Assembly (NCBI GenBank): GCA_032055545.1
Contig: DAMBQR010000005.1
Location: forward strand, 1-64,000
DNA: 64,000 nucleotides
DNA from: Pseudescherichia sp032055545
GTDB taxonomy: Bacteria > Pseudomonadota > Gammaproteobacteria > Enterobacterales > Enterobacteriaceae
Direction of reading: 5' to 3'
The notes under the pieces were generated by a model. That model made no database searches, was not told where the DNA came from, and worked only from the letters and a program-made list of their open reading frames with translations. Both the position numbers and the translations under genes were made by a program. Shown here one piece after another: positions 8,907 through 18,131 of this stretch. Each line of letters begins with the position of its first letter. Positions within the stretch are counted from its first letter, which is position 1.

Positions 8907-9365
8907 ATGAGCGAAAAATACGTCGTCACCTGGGACATGCTGCAAATTCACGCCCGCAAGCTGGCCGCGCGCCTGCTGCCGTCAGAACAGTGGAAAGGCA
9001 TCATTGCCGTTAGCCGCGGTGGTTTAGTTCCGGCTGCCCTGCTGGCCCGTGAGCTGGGTATTCGCCATGTTGATACCGTTTGCATCTCCAGCTACGACCA
9101 CGACAACCAGCGCGAGCTGAAAGTGCTGAAACGTGCTGAAGGCGACGGTGAAGGCTTTATCGTGATTGACGATCTGGTGGATACCGGCGGTACCGCAGTT
9201 GCTATTCGCGACATGTATCCAAAAGCTCACTTCGTTACTATCTTCGCTAAGCCTGCCGGTCGCCCGCTGGTTGATGACTATGTGATCGATATCCCGCAGG
9301 ATACCTGGATTGAGCAGCCGTGGGATATGGGCGTGGTCTTCGTACCGCCTATCTCTGGCCGCTAA
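8907..9365 (+). CDS. gpt: Xanthine-guanine phosphoribosyltransferase
   Basis: Purine salvage enzyme that joins xanthine, guanine or hypoxanthine to PRPP. At 152 residues it is the full E. coli length and nearly identical in sequence. The PRPP-binding motif VIDDLVDTGGTA lies at about residues 88-99, and SRGGLVPAALLAREL carries the pyrophosphate loop. Single-gene unit with its own promoter and terminator. Confidence 0.98.
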   Translation: MSEKYVVTWDMLQIHARKLAARLLPSEQWKGIIAVSRGGLVPAALLARELGIRHVDTVCISSYDHDNQRELKVLKRAEGDGEGFIVIDDLVDTGGTAVAIRDMYPKAHFVTIFAKPAGRPLVDDYVIDIPQDTWIEQPWDMGVVFVPPISGR

Positions 9366-9385
9366 GCTGCTTTTTTCTAAACTTT

Positions 9386-9412
9386 ACGCCCGGTTATGCC
9401 GGGCGTTCTGTT
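9386..9412 (+). terminator. Terminator of gpt
   Basis: Eight-base-pair stem ACGCCCGG/CCGGGCGT (9386-9393, 9399-9406) followed by TCTGTTATTT. The T tract is broken, so termination may be partial and allow some read-through into frsA. Confidence 0.65.
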
Positions 9413-9470
9413 ATTTAGCGCCCGGCAGGTTACAATAGATGAAGTGACGTAATCATGGAGGCTGCGCGCA

Positions 9471-10715
9471 ATGTCCCAGGCTAACCTCAGCGAAACCCTG
9501 TTTAAACCCCGATTCAAACATCCCGAAACCTCGACGCTGGTGCGCCGTTTTCAGCGGGGCAATCCCCCGGCGATGGATTCTGCGCTGGACGGGGCCAGCG
9601 TTCCGCACTGGTACCGGCTGATCAACCGCCTGCTGTGGGTCTGGCGCGGAGTCGATCCGCGTGAAATTCTCGACGTGCAGGCGCGGATCGTCATGAGCCA
9701 GGCCGAACGTACCGACAGCGATCTCTATGATACGGTGGTGGGCTATCGCGGCGGCAACTGGATTTACGAGTGGGCGACCCAGGCGATGAAGTGGCAGCAG
9801 AAGGCCAGCCAGACCGAGGAGGACGCTCTCAGCGGCCGCCAGTGGCTCCACGCCTCCAATCTCTACAGCATTGCCGCCTATCCGCACCTGAAGGGCGATG
9901 ACCTGGCCGAGCAGGCGCAGGCGCTGGCCAACCGCGCCTATGAAGAGGCTGCCCGTCGTCTGCCCGGCAAGCTGCGCCAGCTGGAGTTCGCCATTCCCGG
10001 TGGCTCGCCGCTGGTGGGTTTCTTGCACATGCCGAAAGGCGACGGCCCGTTCCCGACGGTGCTGGTGTGCGGCGGTCTCGACAGCCTGCAGAGCGACTAC
10101 TACAACCTGTTTGAGCGCTACTTTGCGCCGAACGGCATCGCGATGCTGACCCTTGATATGCCGTCGATTGGCTTTTCGTCAAAGTGGAAGCTGACCCAGG
10201 ACTCCAGCATGCTGCACCAGCACGTGCTGAAAGCGCTGCCGGACATTCCGTGGGTCGATCACACCCGGGTGGCCGCCTTTGGCTTCCGCTTTGGAGCGAA
10301 CGTTGCCGTGCGTCTGGCCTACCTTGAGTCGCCGCGTCTGAAGGCGGTGGCCTGTCTCGGGCCGGTGGTGCACTCGCTGCTCACCGACCCTCAGCGCCTC
10401 AGCGGTGTTCCTGAGATGTACCTCGACGTACTGGCCAGTTGTCTGGGGATGCATGACGCCTCGGACGAGGCGCTGCGCGTTGAGCTGAACCGCTACTCGC
10501 TGAAAACCCAGGGGTTGCTGGGACGTCGATGTCCGACGCCAATGCTCTCTGGCTTCTGGAAAAACGATCCCTTTAGTCCGGAAGAGGAGTCGCGGCTCAT
10601 TGCCTCATCCTCTGCCGACGGTAAGCTGCTGGAGATCCCGTTTAAGCCGGTTTACCGGAATTTTGATAAGTCACTGCAGGAAATTACTGCCTGGATGAAG
10701 CATAGATTGCGTTAA
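9471..10715 (+). CDS. frsA: FrsA (YafA), alpha/beta-hydrolase family
   Basis: FrsA was described in E. coli as a fermentation-respiration switch protein binding unphosphorylated EIIA-Glc; reports of an enzyme activity have been disputed. The 414-residue product equals E. coli in length. A helical N-terminal half (to about 190) is followed by an alpha/beta-hydrolase domain with blocks TVLVCGGLDSLQSDYY and AAFGFRFGANVAVRLAYLES; the nucleophile-elbow position is FGFRFGAN, which lacks the usual G-x-S-x-G serine. This supports a non-classical or absent esterase activity. GGAG precedes the start; crl follows in the same direction. Confidence 0.94.
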   Translation: MSQANLSETLFKPRFKHPETSTLVRRFQRGNPPAMDSALDGASVPHWYRLINRLLWVWRGVDPREILDVQARIVMSQAERTDSDLYDTVVGYRGGNWIYEWATQAMKWQQKASQTEEDALSGRQWLHASNLYSIAAYPHLKGDDLAEQAQALANRAYEEAARRLPGKLRQLEFAIPGGSPLVGFLHMPKGDGPFPTVLVCGGLDSLQSDYYNLFERYFAPNGIAMLTLDMPSIGFSSKWKLTQDSSMLHQHVLKALPDIPWVDHTRVAAFGFRFGANVAVRLAYLESPRLKAVACLGPVVHSLLTDPQRLSGVPEMYLDVLASCLGMHDASDEALRVELNRYSLKTQGLLGRRCPTPMLSGFWKNDPFSPEEESRLIASSSADGKLLEIPFKPVYRNFDKSLQEITAWMKHRLR

Positions 10716-10772
10716 TGCGTTGCTTAATTCCATTGATTTGGTAAAACAGTTGCATCACAAAAGGAGATCGCA

Positions 10773-11174
10773 ATGACGTTACCGAGTGGACACCCGAAAA
10801 GCAGACTGATCAAGAAATTTATGGCGCTTGGCCCCTATATCCGCGAGGAGCAGTGCGAAGGGAACCGTTTCTTTTTTGACTGCCTTGCCGTATGCGTCAA
10901 CGTGAAACCTGCCCCTGAGAAGCGTGAGTTTTGGGGCTGGTGGATGATAATGGAAGCTCAGGAAAAACGCTTCACCTATACCTACCAGTTTGGCCTCTTT
11001 AATAAAGAGGGCCACTGGGAGCCAGTTGCCATTAAGGATACAGAAGTGACCGATCGTCTTGAGCAGACGCTGCGTACTTTCCACGAGCGTGCACGCGAGC
11101 TGCTGGCATCGCTGGAGTTAAAACTGGAGCCTGCCGATGATTTTAAAAATGAGCCGGTCAAACTCAGCGCCTGA
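10773..11174 (+). CDS. crl: Sigma-S assembly factor Crl
   Basis: Crl binds sigma-S and helps it assemble with RNA polymerase core, raising curli and other stationary-phase gene expression. The 133-residue protein matches the E. coli family in length, with the conserved aromatic block REFWGWWMIMEAQ at about residues 47-59. AAGGAG lies eight bases before ATG. Located between frsA and the convergent phoE with a shared terminator. Its presence fits with dgcC and iraP elsewhere in the window, which belong to the same sigma-S/curli circuit. Confidence 0.96.
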   Translation: MTLPSGHPKSRLIKKFMALGPYIREEQCEGNRFFFDCLAVCVNVKPAPEKREFWGWWMIMEAQEKRFTYTYQFGLFNKEGHWEPVAIKDTEVTDRLEQTLRTFHERARELLASLELKLEPADDFKNEPVKLSA

Positions 11175-11194
11175 TTAATTAAGCGCCATAAATG

Positions 11195-11228
11195 AAAAAG
11201 GCCCTTCAATAATATGAAGGGCCTTTTT
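11195..11228. terminator. Bidirectional terminator between crl and phoE
   Basis: Fourteen-base-pair inverted repeat AAAAAGGCCCTTCA/TGAAGGGCCTTTTT with a six-base loop. Both flanks give T tracts on the respective strand, so it serves crl (+) and phoE (-). Confidence 0.92.
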
Positions 11229-11239
11229 ATTAGCCAGAA

Positions 11240-12304
11240 TTAGAACTGGTAGGTTACGCCCAGCGCAACGACATCGTCATTGGTGGTAACCAGGCGGTTA
11301 TCGTCGTCAATCTGGTTAATTTTATAATCAACGAAGGCCGACATGTTTTTGTTGAAGTAGTAAGTTGCGCCTACGTCGATATAGTTGACCAGATCTTCGT
11401 CACCGAAGCCTTCAATATCTTTGCCTTTGGTCAGGACGTAGCCCACGGACGGACGCAGGCCGAAGTCGAACTGGTACTGGAGCACGGCTTCGAAGTTATC
11501 CGCTTTGTTGGCAAAGCCCGCAGAGGAGGAGACTGGGGTCATATTGTAAGAGACGCCGTAGAAGGCAGCCGCGTAGACGTTGTTGGCATCATACTTCGCG
11601 CCAGCAGCCCAGGCTTCCGCATTCGCGCCACGGCCAAGGGCCATACGATTCTGCGCGTCGGTGCGGTCAGAGTTAGCGTATGCACCCACGATAGAGAAGT
11701 CGCTGCCGCCAAAGTCATAGGCCAGAGAGGTACCGAAGCCGTCGCCGTTCTGTTTCACAACGCTGCTGCGGCCGTTTTCGTTTTTGCCCTGGTACTGCAG
11801 GGTCAGGTCCAGACCGTCTACCATGCCGAAGAAGTCGCTGTTACGGTAGGTGGCCACGCCGCTGGTGCGTTTAGTCATAAAGTTGTCGGTACGGGTCATG
11901 CCGTCACCGCCGAACTCCGGGAACATATCGGTGTAGGCGGCCACGTCATACAGCACGCCCAGGTTACGACCGTAGTCCAGTGAACCGAAATCTTTGATTT
12001 TCACACCGGCAAAGGCCAGACGGGTTTTCTGCCCGGAGGTGCTTTCGTCATTATTACCGGCAAACTCCGCTTCCCAGCGACCGAAGCCCGTAATTTGATC
12101 GTTAATTTGGGTTTCGCCTTTAAAGCCGAAACGAACGTATGTTTTATCGCCGTCGTTGCTATTGTCATCGCTGAAGTAGTGCATGGCTTTCACTTTGCCG
12201 TAAACGTCCAGCTTGTTGCCATTTTTATTAAAAACTTCTGCGGACTGTACCGATGCGGAAGCAACCAGACCCATTACCACTAATGCCAGAGTACTCTTTT
12301 TCAT
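11240..12304 (-). CDS. phoE: Phosphoporin PhoE
   Basis: Trimeric outer-membrane general porin with anion preference, made under phosphate starvation. The product (354 residues) starts with a 21-22 residue signal peptide (MKKSTLALVVMG...SVQS|AEVFNK), contains the typical 16-strand barrel segments, the PEFGGD constriction-loop block (about residue 127), and ends in TYQF with the terminal Phe needed for BAM recognition. The start is ATG 12304; a seven-residue extension upstream adds polar residues before the signal peptide and is rejected. A Pho box lies about 86-103 bases upstream. Confidence 0.96.
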   Translation of the reverse strand: MKKSTLALVVMGLVASASVQSAEVFNKNGNKLDVYGKVKAMHYFSDDNSNDGDKTYVRFGFKGETQINDQITGFGRWEAEFAGNNDESTSGQKTRLAFAGVKIKDFGSLDYGRNLGVLYDVAAYTDMFPEFGGDGMTRTDNFMTKRTSGVATYRNSDFFGMVDGLDLTLQYQGKNENGRSSVVKQNGDGFGTSLAYDFGGSDFSIVGAYANSDRTDAQNRMALGRGANAEAWAAGAKYDANNVYAAAFYGVSYNMTPVSSSAGFANKADNFEAVLQYQFDFGLRPSVGYVLTKGKDIEGFGDEDLVNYIDVGATYYFNKNMSAFVDYKINQIDDDNRLVTTNDDVVALGVTYQF

Positions 12305-12389
12305 TTTGATTCCCGATTTAAACAAAAGACGCTCTAATATTCGCCAGGCTTATACCTGCTGAAAACAGAGAGGGTTTTAACGTTCGGAA

Positions 12390-12407
12390 ATGAAAGATTT
12401 ATGACAA
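12390..12407 (-). promoter_or_regulatory. Pho box upstream of phoE
   Basis: Minus-strand reading TTGTCATAAATCTTTCAT matches the 18-base PhoB consensus CTGTCATAAATCTGTCAT at 16 positions. It predicts activation of phoE by PhoB, whose own gene lies at 61758 in this window. Confidence 0.88.
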
Positions 12408-12475
12408 TGTCGGAATAATTTTAAAAATCCGTGTTTATTTATTTCTGCAATAAAACTGCAAAAATCTGCCGTTAG

Positions 12476-12530
12476 GCTTGCCGATCCTCGCAGCAATCTC
12501 TCATGCTTTTGACCGAGGTTATTGGCAAGC
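12476..12530 (+). other. Two-part inverted repeat in the proB leader
   Basis: GCTTGCC (12476-12482) pairs with GGCAAGC (12524-12530), and inside it CCTCG (12486-12490) pairs with CGAGG (12514-12518). The structure lies between the phoE Pho box and the proB ATG. It could be a leader hairpin of proBA or part of an operator; no function is established from the sequence. Confidence 0.4.
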
Positions 12531-12596
12531 GGCCTCACTCCTGTTACAACGTCAGACTGACATCACATTTCCTTATTCGTAAAACGGCAGAGAATC

Positions 12597-13700
12597 ATGA
12601 GTGACACCCAGACGCTGGTGGTAAAACTCGGCACCAGCGTATTAACGGGCGGATCGCGCCGCCTCAACCGCGCCCATATTGTGGAGCTGGTACGCCAGTG
12701 CGCGCAGCTGCATGCCGCAGGGCATCGTATTGTTATCGTCACCTCCGGGGCGATCGCCGCCGGACGTGAGCACCTGGGCTACCCGGAGCTGCCCGCGACC
12801 ATCGCCTCCAAGCAGCTGCTGGCAGCGGTAGGGCAGAGCCGCCTGATCCAGCTCTGGGAGCAGCTCTTCTCCATCTACGGCATCCACGTCGGCCAGATGC
12901 TGCTGACGCGTGCCGATATGGAGGACCGGGAGCGCTTTCTCAACGCCCGCGATACTCTGCGCGCGCTGCTGGATAACAGCATCGTGCCGGTGATCAATGA
13001 GAACGACGCCGTGGCTACCGCTGAGATCAAAGTAGGGGATAACGACAACCTCTCTGCGCTGGCCGCCATTTTGGGCGGAGCGGATAAGCTGCTGCTGCTT
13101 ACCGATCAGCAGGGTCTCTACACCGCCGATCCACGCAACAATCCGGACGCCGAGCTAATTGCCGACGTCCACGGCATTGACGATGCGCTACGTGCGATTG
13201 CCGGGGACAGCGTCTCCGGTCTTGGCACCGGCGGCATGGGTACCAAACTACAGGCCGCTGACGTCGCCTGCCGGGCGGGCATCGAGACCATTATCGCTGC
13301 TGGCAGCAGGCCGGGAGTCATTGGCGACGCGCTGAACGGCGTGCCGGTGGGGACGCGCTTCCACGCTCAGACTTCGCCGCTGGAGAGCCGCAAGCGCTGG
13401 ATCTTTGGCGCACCGCCAGCGGGTGAGCTGACCGTGGACGAAGGGGCCACGATGGCGATCCTCGAAAAAGGCAGCTCGCTGCTGCCAAAAGGGATCAAAA
13501 GCGTGACAGGCAACTTCTCCCGTGGTGAAGTGATCCGTATTCGTAACCTGGAAGGACGGGACATCGCTCACGGCGTCTCCCGCTACAACAGCGACGCGCT
13601 GCGACGTATTGCAGGCCAGCACTCACAACAGATCGACGCCATTCTCGGCTACGAGTATGGTCCGGTCGCCGTCCATCGCGACGACATGATCACCCGTTAA
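12597..13700 (+). CDS. proB: Glutamate 5-kinase
   Basis: First enzyme of proline synthesis: phosphorylates glutamate to gamma-glutamyl phosphate, with feedback inhibition by proline. The product has 367 residues, the E. coli length. An amino-acid kinase domain (residues 1-255, blocks VVKLGTSVLTGG, VTSGAIAAGR, NENDAVAT, GTGGMGTKLQAA) is followed by a C-terminal PUA domain (about 275-360). proA begins 11 bases downstream, so the two are co-transcribed and the labile intermediate can be passed on. Confidence 0.98.
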   Translation: MSDTQTLVVKLGTSVLTGGSRRLNRAHIVELVRQCAQLHAAGHRIVIVTSGAIAAGREHLGYPELPATIASKQLLAAVGQSRLIQLWEQLFSIYGIHVGQMLLTRADMEDRERFLNARDTLRALLDNSIVPVINENDAVATAEIKVGDNDNLSALAAILGGADKLLLLTDQQGLYTADPRNNPDAELIADVHGIDDALRAIAGDSVSGLGTGGMGTKLQAADVACRAGIETIIAAGSRPGVIGDALNGVPVGTRFHAQTSPLESRKRWIFGAPPAGELTVDEGATMAILEKGSSLLPKGIKSVTGNFSRGEVIRIRNLEGRDIAHGVSRYNSDALRRIAGQHSQQIDAILGYEYGPVAVHRDDMITR

Positions 13701-13711
13701 GGAGCAGACGT

Positions 13712-14965
13712 ATGCTTGAACAGATGGGCATCGCTGCGAAAGCAGCCTCGTATAAGCTGGCGCAGCTCTCCAGCCGAGAAAAAAACCGCGTTCTGGAGAA
13801 GATCGCTGACTACCTGGAGGCCCAGGCGCACGACATTATCCAGGCTAACGATCAGGACGTACTTGAGGCCCGGCGCAACGGCCTGAGCGAAGCGATGCTT
13901 GATCGCCTGGCGCTCAATCCTGAACGTCTGAAAAGTATCGCCGACGACGTGCGTCAGGTTTGCAAGCTGGCGGATCCGGTAGGCCAGATTATTGACGGCG
14001 GGCTGCTCGACAGCGGCCTGCGCATCGAACGTCGTCGCGTCCCCCTCGGCGTTATCGGCGTGATCTACGAAGCGCGACCTAACGTCACCGTTGACGTCGC
14101 CTCCCTGTGCCTGAAGACCGGCAACGCGGCGATCCTGCGCGGCGGCAAAGAGACCTGGCGCACCAATGCTGCTACTGTGAAGGTGATCCAGCAGGCGCTG
14201 GAGGAGTGTGGTCTGCCGGCAGGCGCTATCCAGGCGATTGAGAGTCCGGATCGGACGCTGGTCAACGAGATGCTGCGTATGGATAAGTACATCGACATGC
14301 TGATCCCGCGCGGCGGGGCAGGGCTGCATAAGCTGTGCCGTGAGCAGTCAACCATTCCGGTGATCACCGGGGGGATCGGCGTATGCCATATCTACGTGGA
14401 TGACACCGCCGAAATCGAACCCGCGCTGAAGATTATCGTCAACGCCAAGACCCAGCGCCCGAGCACCTGCAATACGGTAGAGACGCTGCTGGTAAATCAG
14501 GCGATTGCCGATCGCTTTTTACCTGCATTGAGCGATACGATGGCCCAGAGCGGTGTCATGCTGCACGCCGATGCGGCGGCGCTGAAAACGCTGCAAAGTG
14601 GCCCGGCGCACGTCGAGGCGGTGAAGCCGGAGCAGTACGACGATGAGTTTTTATCTCTCGATCTCAACGTCAAGCTGGTGGCCTCGCTTGATGAGGCGAT
14701 CGAGCACATTCGCGAGCACGGCACACAGCACTCGGATGCGATCCTTACCCGCACCCTGAGCAATGCCAACCGCTTTGTGAACGAGGTGGATTCGTCGGCG
14801 GTGTACGTCAACGCCTCTACGCGCTTCACCGACGGCGGGCAGTTTGGCCTCGGCGCAGAGGTGGCGGTAAGCACGCAGAAGCTGCACGCTCGCGGCCCGA
14901 TGGGTCTCGAAGCGCTGACCACCTACAAGTGGGTCGGCTTCGGCGACGATACCATTCGCGCCTGA
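13712..14965 (+). CDS. proA: Gamma-glutamyl phosphate reductase
   Basis: Second proline enzyme: NADPH-dependent reduction of gamma-glutamyl phosphate to glutamate semialdehyde. Full length at 417 residues, aldehyde dehydrogenase superfamily. The catalytic Cys is in the block RPSTCNTVETLLV (about residue 255), and the FTDGGQFGLGAEVAVSTQKLHARGP segment near the C-terminus is intact. Start ATG has GGAGCAG upstream. In K-12 thrW tRNA follows proA directly; here a GGDEF-EAL gene is inserted between them on the other strand. Confidence 0.98.
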   Translation: MLEQMGIAAKAASYKLAQLSSREKNRVLEKIADYLEAQAHDIIQANDQDVLEARRNGLSEAMLDRLALNPERLKSIADDVRQVCKLADPVGQIIDGGLLDSGLRIERRRVPLGVIGVIYEARPNVTVDVASLCLKTGNAAILRGGKETWRTNAATVKVIQQALEECGLPAGAIQAIESPDRTLVNEMLRMDKYIDMLIPRGGAGLHKLCREQSTIPVITGGIGVCHIYVDDTAEIEPALKIIVNAKTQRPSTCNTVETLLVNQAIADRFLPALSDTMAQSGVMLHADAAALKTLQSGPAHVEAVKPEQYDDEFLSLDLNVKLVASLDEAIEHIREHGTQHSDAILTRTLSNANRFVNEVDSSAVYVNASTRFTDGGQFGLGAEVAVSTQKLHARGPMGLEALTTYKWVGFGDDTIRA

Positions 14966-14971
14966 TCGCCT

Positions 14972-14996
14972 GCGGGCGACGCATGCCGTCGCCCGC
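14972..14996. terminator. Hairpin between proA and the GGDEF-EAL gene
   Basis: Perfect 10-bp GC stem GCGGGCGACG/CGTCGCCCGC with a five-base loop, between two convergent genes. There is no clear T tract on either side, so it is a probable but not certain terminator. Confidence 0.55.
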
Positions 14997-14997
14997 G

Positions 14998-17655
14998 CTA
15001 TCCCTGGCTCTGCTGCCCTGTTCGCTCCTGGGCGGCCGAATCCAGCGCGGCCATCTGCTCCTGTAGTGCCGCCACGCTCAGCGGCTTGCCAATCAGGTAG
15101 CCCTGGGTTTCATCGCACTCCATCATCATCAGCTTCTGAAGTTGCCCTTCGGTTTCCACCCCCTCAGCCGTAATACTTAGCGAGAAGGCTTTACCCAGAC
15201 CAATAATATTTTCGACGATGGTATTGGCGCTGTCGCTCTCCGGCATGCCGGAGATAAAGGATTTATCGAGCTTAATGCCGTCAAACGGGAAATTGCGTAG
15301 GTAGCTCAGAGAGGAGTAACCGGTCCCAAAGTCATCCATCAGCAGCTTTACTCCCAGCTTCTTCAGGGCCAGCATCAGCTCAAGACTATTTTCCGGGTTC
15401 CACAGCGTGGCGTTTTCAGTGACTTCAATCTCAAGCCTCTCCGGATCCAGCTGCGACGCCTCCAGGGCGCTCCTGACGCGGTCAATCAGGCTCCAGGACT
15501 GGAACTCTACGGCAGAGATATTCACCGAGACGGAGAGACCGTGCAGAGAGTGCTGCGCGTCATGACAGGCAGTTTTCAGCACCCAGTCGCTGAGGGGAAT
15601 AATCAGTCCGGTCTCCTCTGCCAGAGAGATAAACTGGTCCGGCATCAGCAGGCCAAGTTCCGGATGATCCCAGCGGATCAGCGCCTCTACGGCGATAATA
15701 CGCGAGGAGTTGTGGCCGTAGCGTGGCTGGTAAACCAGGCGGAACTGCTGTTTTTTAAGGGCGTCGCGCAGGCTGTTTTCCATTTCGCGCCGCTGAACCA
15801 CCTGCTCGGCCATCTCGGGAGTGTAAAACATCCATCTGTTGCGTCCGGCATTCTTGGCCTTATAGAGCGCGATATCTGAGAAGCGCAGCAGCTCTCCCGC
15901 ATCTACCGCATCCTGGGGCGCCATTGCGATGCCGATGCTGGCACCGATGAATATCTCATTGCCGTTGATTACAAAGGGACGTGCCAGCTCACTGATGATC
16001 CGATCGCAGAGCAGTTCGATATCGCTGCGGTCCTGGATGTCAGAGATGATCAGGATAAATTCATCTCCACCCTGACGCGCCACCAGGTCGTAGTCACGTA
16101 CGCAGCTCCGCAGCCTTGTTGACACCTCGTGCAGCACGGCATCGCCTGCGCCGTGGCCAAACAGGTCGTTAACCGGCTTAAACTTATCCAGATCGAGGCT
16201 CATCATCGCCAGCGGGTGCTCCGGCGTGGGCAGCGCTCGCAGCTTGCCCTCAAGGAACTCGCGCATCCGCACCCGGTTCGGCAGCCCGGTCAGCTCATCG
16301 TGCCGGGAGAGATACTCTACCCGCGCCTGCGCTTCTACCTCGAGAGTGACATCCGTTGCGGTACCCCGGTAGCCAACAATCCTTTCCGGTGTGACGACGG
16401 GCTTAATGGCGATATGGCAGTAGCGCTGGTGGCCCATTGCCGACAGGTAGCGGCAGTGCAGCAGCCGACGATGACCTGTCTGGCCGGGCATCTTGATCCA
16501 CTCCGCCAGCGGCTGGTTATCCGCCTCCATAAATGCCGTTACCGGACGTCCCAGCCAGGCCGAGATGCTGTGCCCGGTAATGCCCGGAAAACGATCGGAG
16601 AGCCAGGTAAAATTCAGGTTGGTATCCGTCTCCCAGATCCAGTCCGTGGTCGCTTCGGCCACGTCGCGAAAGCGGCGCTCGCTGGCGGTAAGGGCATGAC
16701 GGCTCTGGGCCAGCAGGAAGGTGTTTTCATCATACATACGCGCTTTTTTGAGCACGTTACGTCCCAGCACCACGCTGAGAACGCCGCTGGAGAGCGCCAG
16801 CAGGATCAGCAGCGGCAGGATATAGCGCATCAGCTCCCGCCCCGGATCTTTACTTTTCCACTCGAAAGTTATCTGTTGGCTATCAATGGGCAGGGTGACA
16901 ACTCCCCGTCGTCCCGCCAGTGTCGGCGCATCCTTACGCTGCACGCGAGCCTGCTCAATGCCGTACTCCTCGCCCAGCGCGATCAGCTTTTTGTCATCCA
17001 GCAGGTCAACAAACACCAGCGTGGAGGCCGGGCCGGGGAGGGAGACGATCCGGGAGTCATCGCCGGTGGTGAGACGTGCGGCTGCCACCAGCGCTGGATG
17101 TCCATCGCGCATCACTACCGTATTGGCTACCGGCATCGCGTCTGGTTTATTGATCGCCTGAAGCAGTTTGGGGATCGGGTTTTCCCCCAGCCATTCAGTG
17201 AGCGGTCGGGTAACCAGCTGGCCATTGATGACGCTGTAGCGGGTTTCGCCCCTGCCATTCAGTACAAACACCCCTTCGTAAGTAAAGTCGCGCCAGAGCG
17301 TCGCGCCCATATTCTGGCGGGTATAGGCCCAGTCGGTATCCACGTTGGGGTGCAGATGGCTGTAGGCCTCACCCCACCAGGCGTAGTCTTTGATGTGGGT
17401 GGTGAGCGTATCTACCCGGTTATGGATAGCCTTCTCCAGCAGCATCGCGCTCTGCCTGTCGGCATCCTGATTAATATTCCGTACGATGATCAGCAGAGCG
17501 ACAATGGCGATAACAAACAGCGCCGTCAGGAGTGAGACCATTAGCAGCAGAGCGCGTTTGATAAAGGTTGCGGTGCTTTTATGCTCCAGGTCAGGGCTGG
17601 ACAGGTCATCGGTGACTGCGAATTTTTGCATTAGTTTATCCACTCTATCCAGCAC
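14998..17655 (-). CDS. Membrane CHASE4-PAS-GGDEF-EAL protein
   Basis: Composite c-di-GMP enzyme of 885 residues. Visible order: cytoplasmic N-tail, transmembrane helix (about 31-55), periplasmic sensor of CHASE4 type (about 60-275), second transmembrane helix (about 283-303), PAS domain (about 330-440), GGDEF domain with intact GGDEF (about 528) and EAL domain with intact EALIRW (about 655) and DDFGTGYSS. Both catalytic motifs look functional, so it may be a cyclase, a phosphodiesterase or both; the ligand is unknown. The start is uncertain: GTG at 17655 or ATG at 17631, neither with a strong ribosome site. It has no close K-12 counterpart at this locus. Confidence 0.88.
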   Translation of the reverse strand: MLDRVDKLMQKFAVTDDLSSPDLEHKSTATFIKRALLLMVSLLTALFVIAIVALLIIVRNINQDADRQSAMLLEKAIHNRVDTLTTHIKDYAWWGEAYSHLHPNVDTDWAYTRQNMGATLWRDFTYEGVFVLNGRGETRYSVINGQLVTRPLTEWLGENPIPKLLQAINKPDAMPVANTVVMRDGHPALVAAARLTTGDDSRIVSLPGPASTLVFVDLLDDKKLIALGEEYGIEQARVQRKDAPTLAGRRGVVTLPIDSQQITFEWKSKDPGRELMRYILPLLILLALSSGVLSVVLGRNVLKKARMYDENTFLLAQSRHALTASERRFRDVAEATTDWIWETDTNLNFTWLSDRFPGITGHSISAWLGRPVTAFMEADNQPLAEWIKMPGQTGHRRLLHCRYLSAMGHQRYCHIAIKPVVTPERIVGYRGTATDVTLEVEAQARVEYLSRHDELTGLPNRVRMREFLEGKLRALPTPEHPLAMMSLDLDKFKPVNDLFGHGAGDAVLHEVSTRLRSCVRDYDLVARQGGDEFILIISDIQDRSDIELLCDRIISELARPFVINGNEIFIGASIGIAMAPQDAVDAGELLRFSDIALYKAKNAGRNRWMFYTPEMAEQVVQRREMENSLRDALKKQQFRLVYQPRYGHNSSRIIAVEALIRWDHPELGLLMPDQFISLAEETGLIIPLSDWVLKTACHDAQHSLHGLSVSVNISAVEFQSWSLIDRVRSALEASQLDPERLEIEVTENATLWNPENSLELMLALKKLGVKLLMDDFGTGYSSLSYLRNFPFDGIKLDKSFISGMPESDSANTIVENIIGLGKAFSLSITAEGVETEGQLQKLMMMECDETQGYLIGKPLSVAALQEQMAALDSAAQERTGQQSQG

Positions 17656-17964
17656 ATCTGAGATCTGGTCTGTCTTATTATCGGCCTGTTTTGGCGGGGG
17701 CTTAATCGCGGTCGGCTACCAATCAAGATAGCTGAGTTTGAAAGGAAAGGGGCTGATGGTACGTTTAATGTTAGAAAATTGTTACTGATTTTAGCGGGCG
17801 GAAAAGTTGGTTAAGGTACAGGCGTGACAATGACCATACTTTTTGTGCTGATTGGAGTGCGGTGTGCTGTAAAAAACAACAACTAAACGCGAAGGGAGTT
17901 GACGAGGCGGGCGCTTTTTCTTAACCTTGCTTACCGTAGTCACGCTCGTGACGCGCCCGGATAA
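17656..17964. other. Intergenic region before tRNA-Thr
   Basis: This 309-base stretch between the GGDEF-EAL start and the tRNA holds the presumed promoter of the GGDEF-EAL gene and of the tRNA. I see no convincing gene. A reading frame on the minus strand crossing the tRNA is an artefact. Confidence 0.6.
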
Positions 17965-18040
17965 GCCGATATAGCTCAGTTGGTAGAGCAGCGCATTCGT
18001 AATGCGAAGGTCGTAGGTTCGACTCCTATTATCGGCACCA
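17965..18040 (+). tRNA. thrW: tRNA-Thr(CGU)
   Basis: A 76-base tRNA with acceptor GCCGATA/TATCGGC, D-loop AGCTCAGTTGGTAGAGC, anticodon CGT at 17998-18000, T arm GGTTCGACTCC and encoded CCA. It matches E. coli thrW, which also follows proBA. thrW is a known integration site for prophage-like elements (CP4-6 in K-12), which fits the accessory block that starts right behind it. Confidence 0.97.
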
Positions 18041-18131
18041 CCTAACACAATAAAATGTTTTCAAACTGCCATTTCTTATAGATGCGTCCTGCCAATCGGC
18101 ATCCATAAAGCATAAATATCAGGGAGATTTG

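Noticed and set aside
16129..17535. A 468-codon plus-strand frame
   Set aside because: Antisense to the GGDEF-EAL gene, whose domains are continuous; composition is typical of a shadow frame.
17791..18048. An 85-codon minus-strand frame across the tRNA-Thr gene
   Set aside because: It is the antisense of the tRNA, a well-known source of false gene calls; it has no ribosome site or family resemblance.
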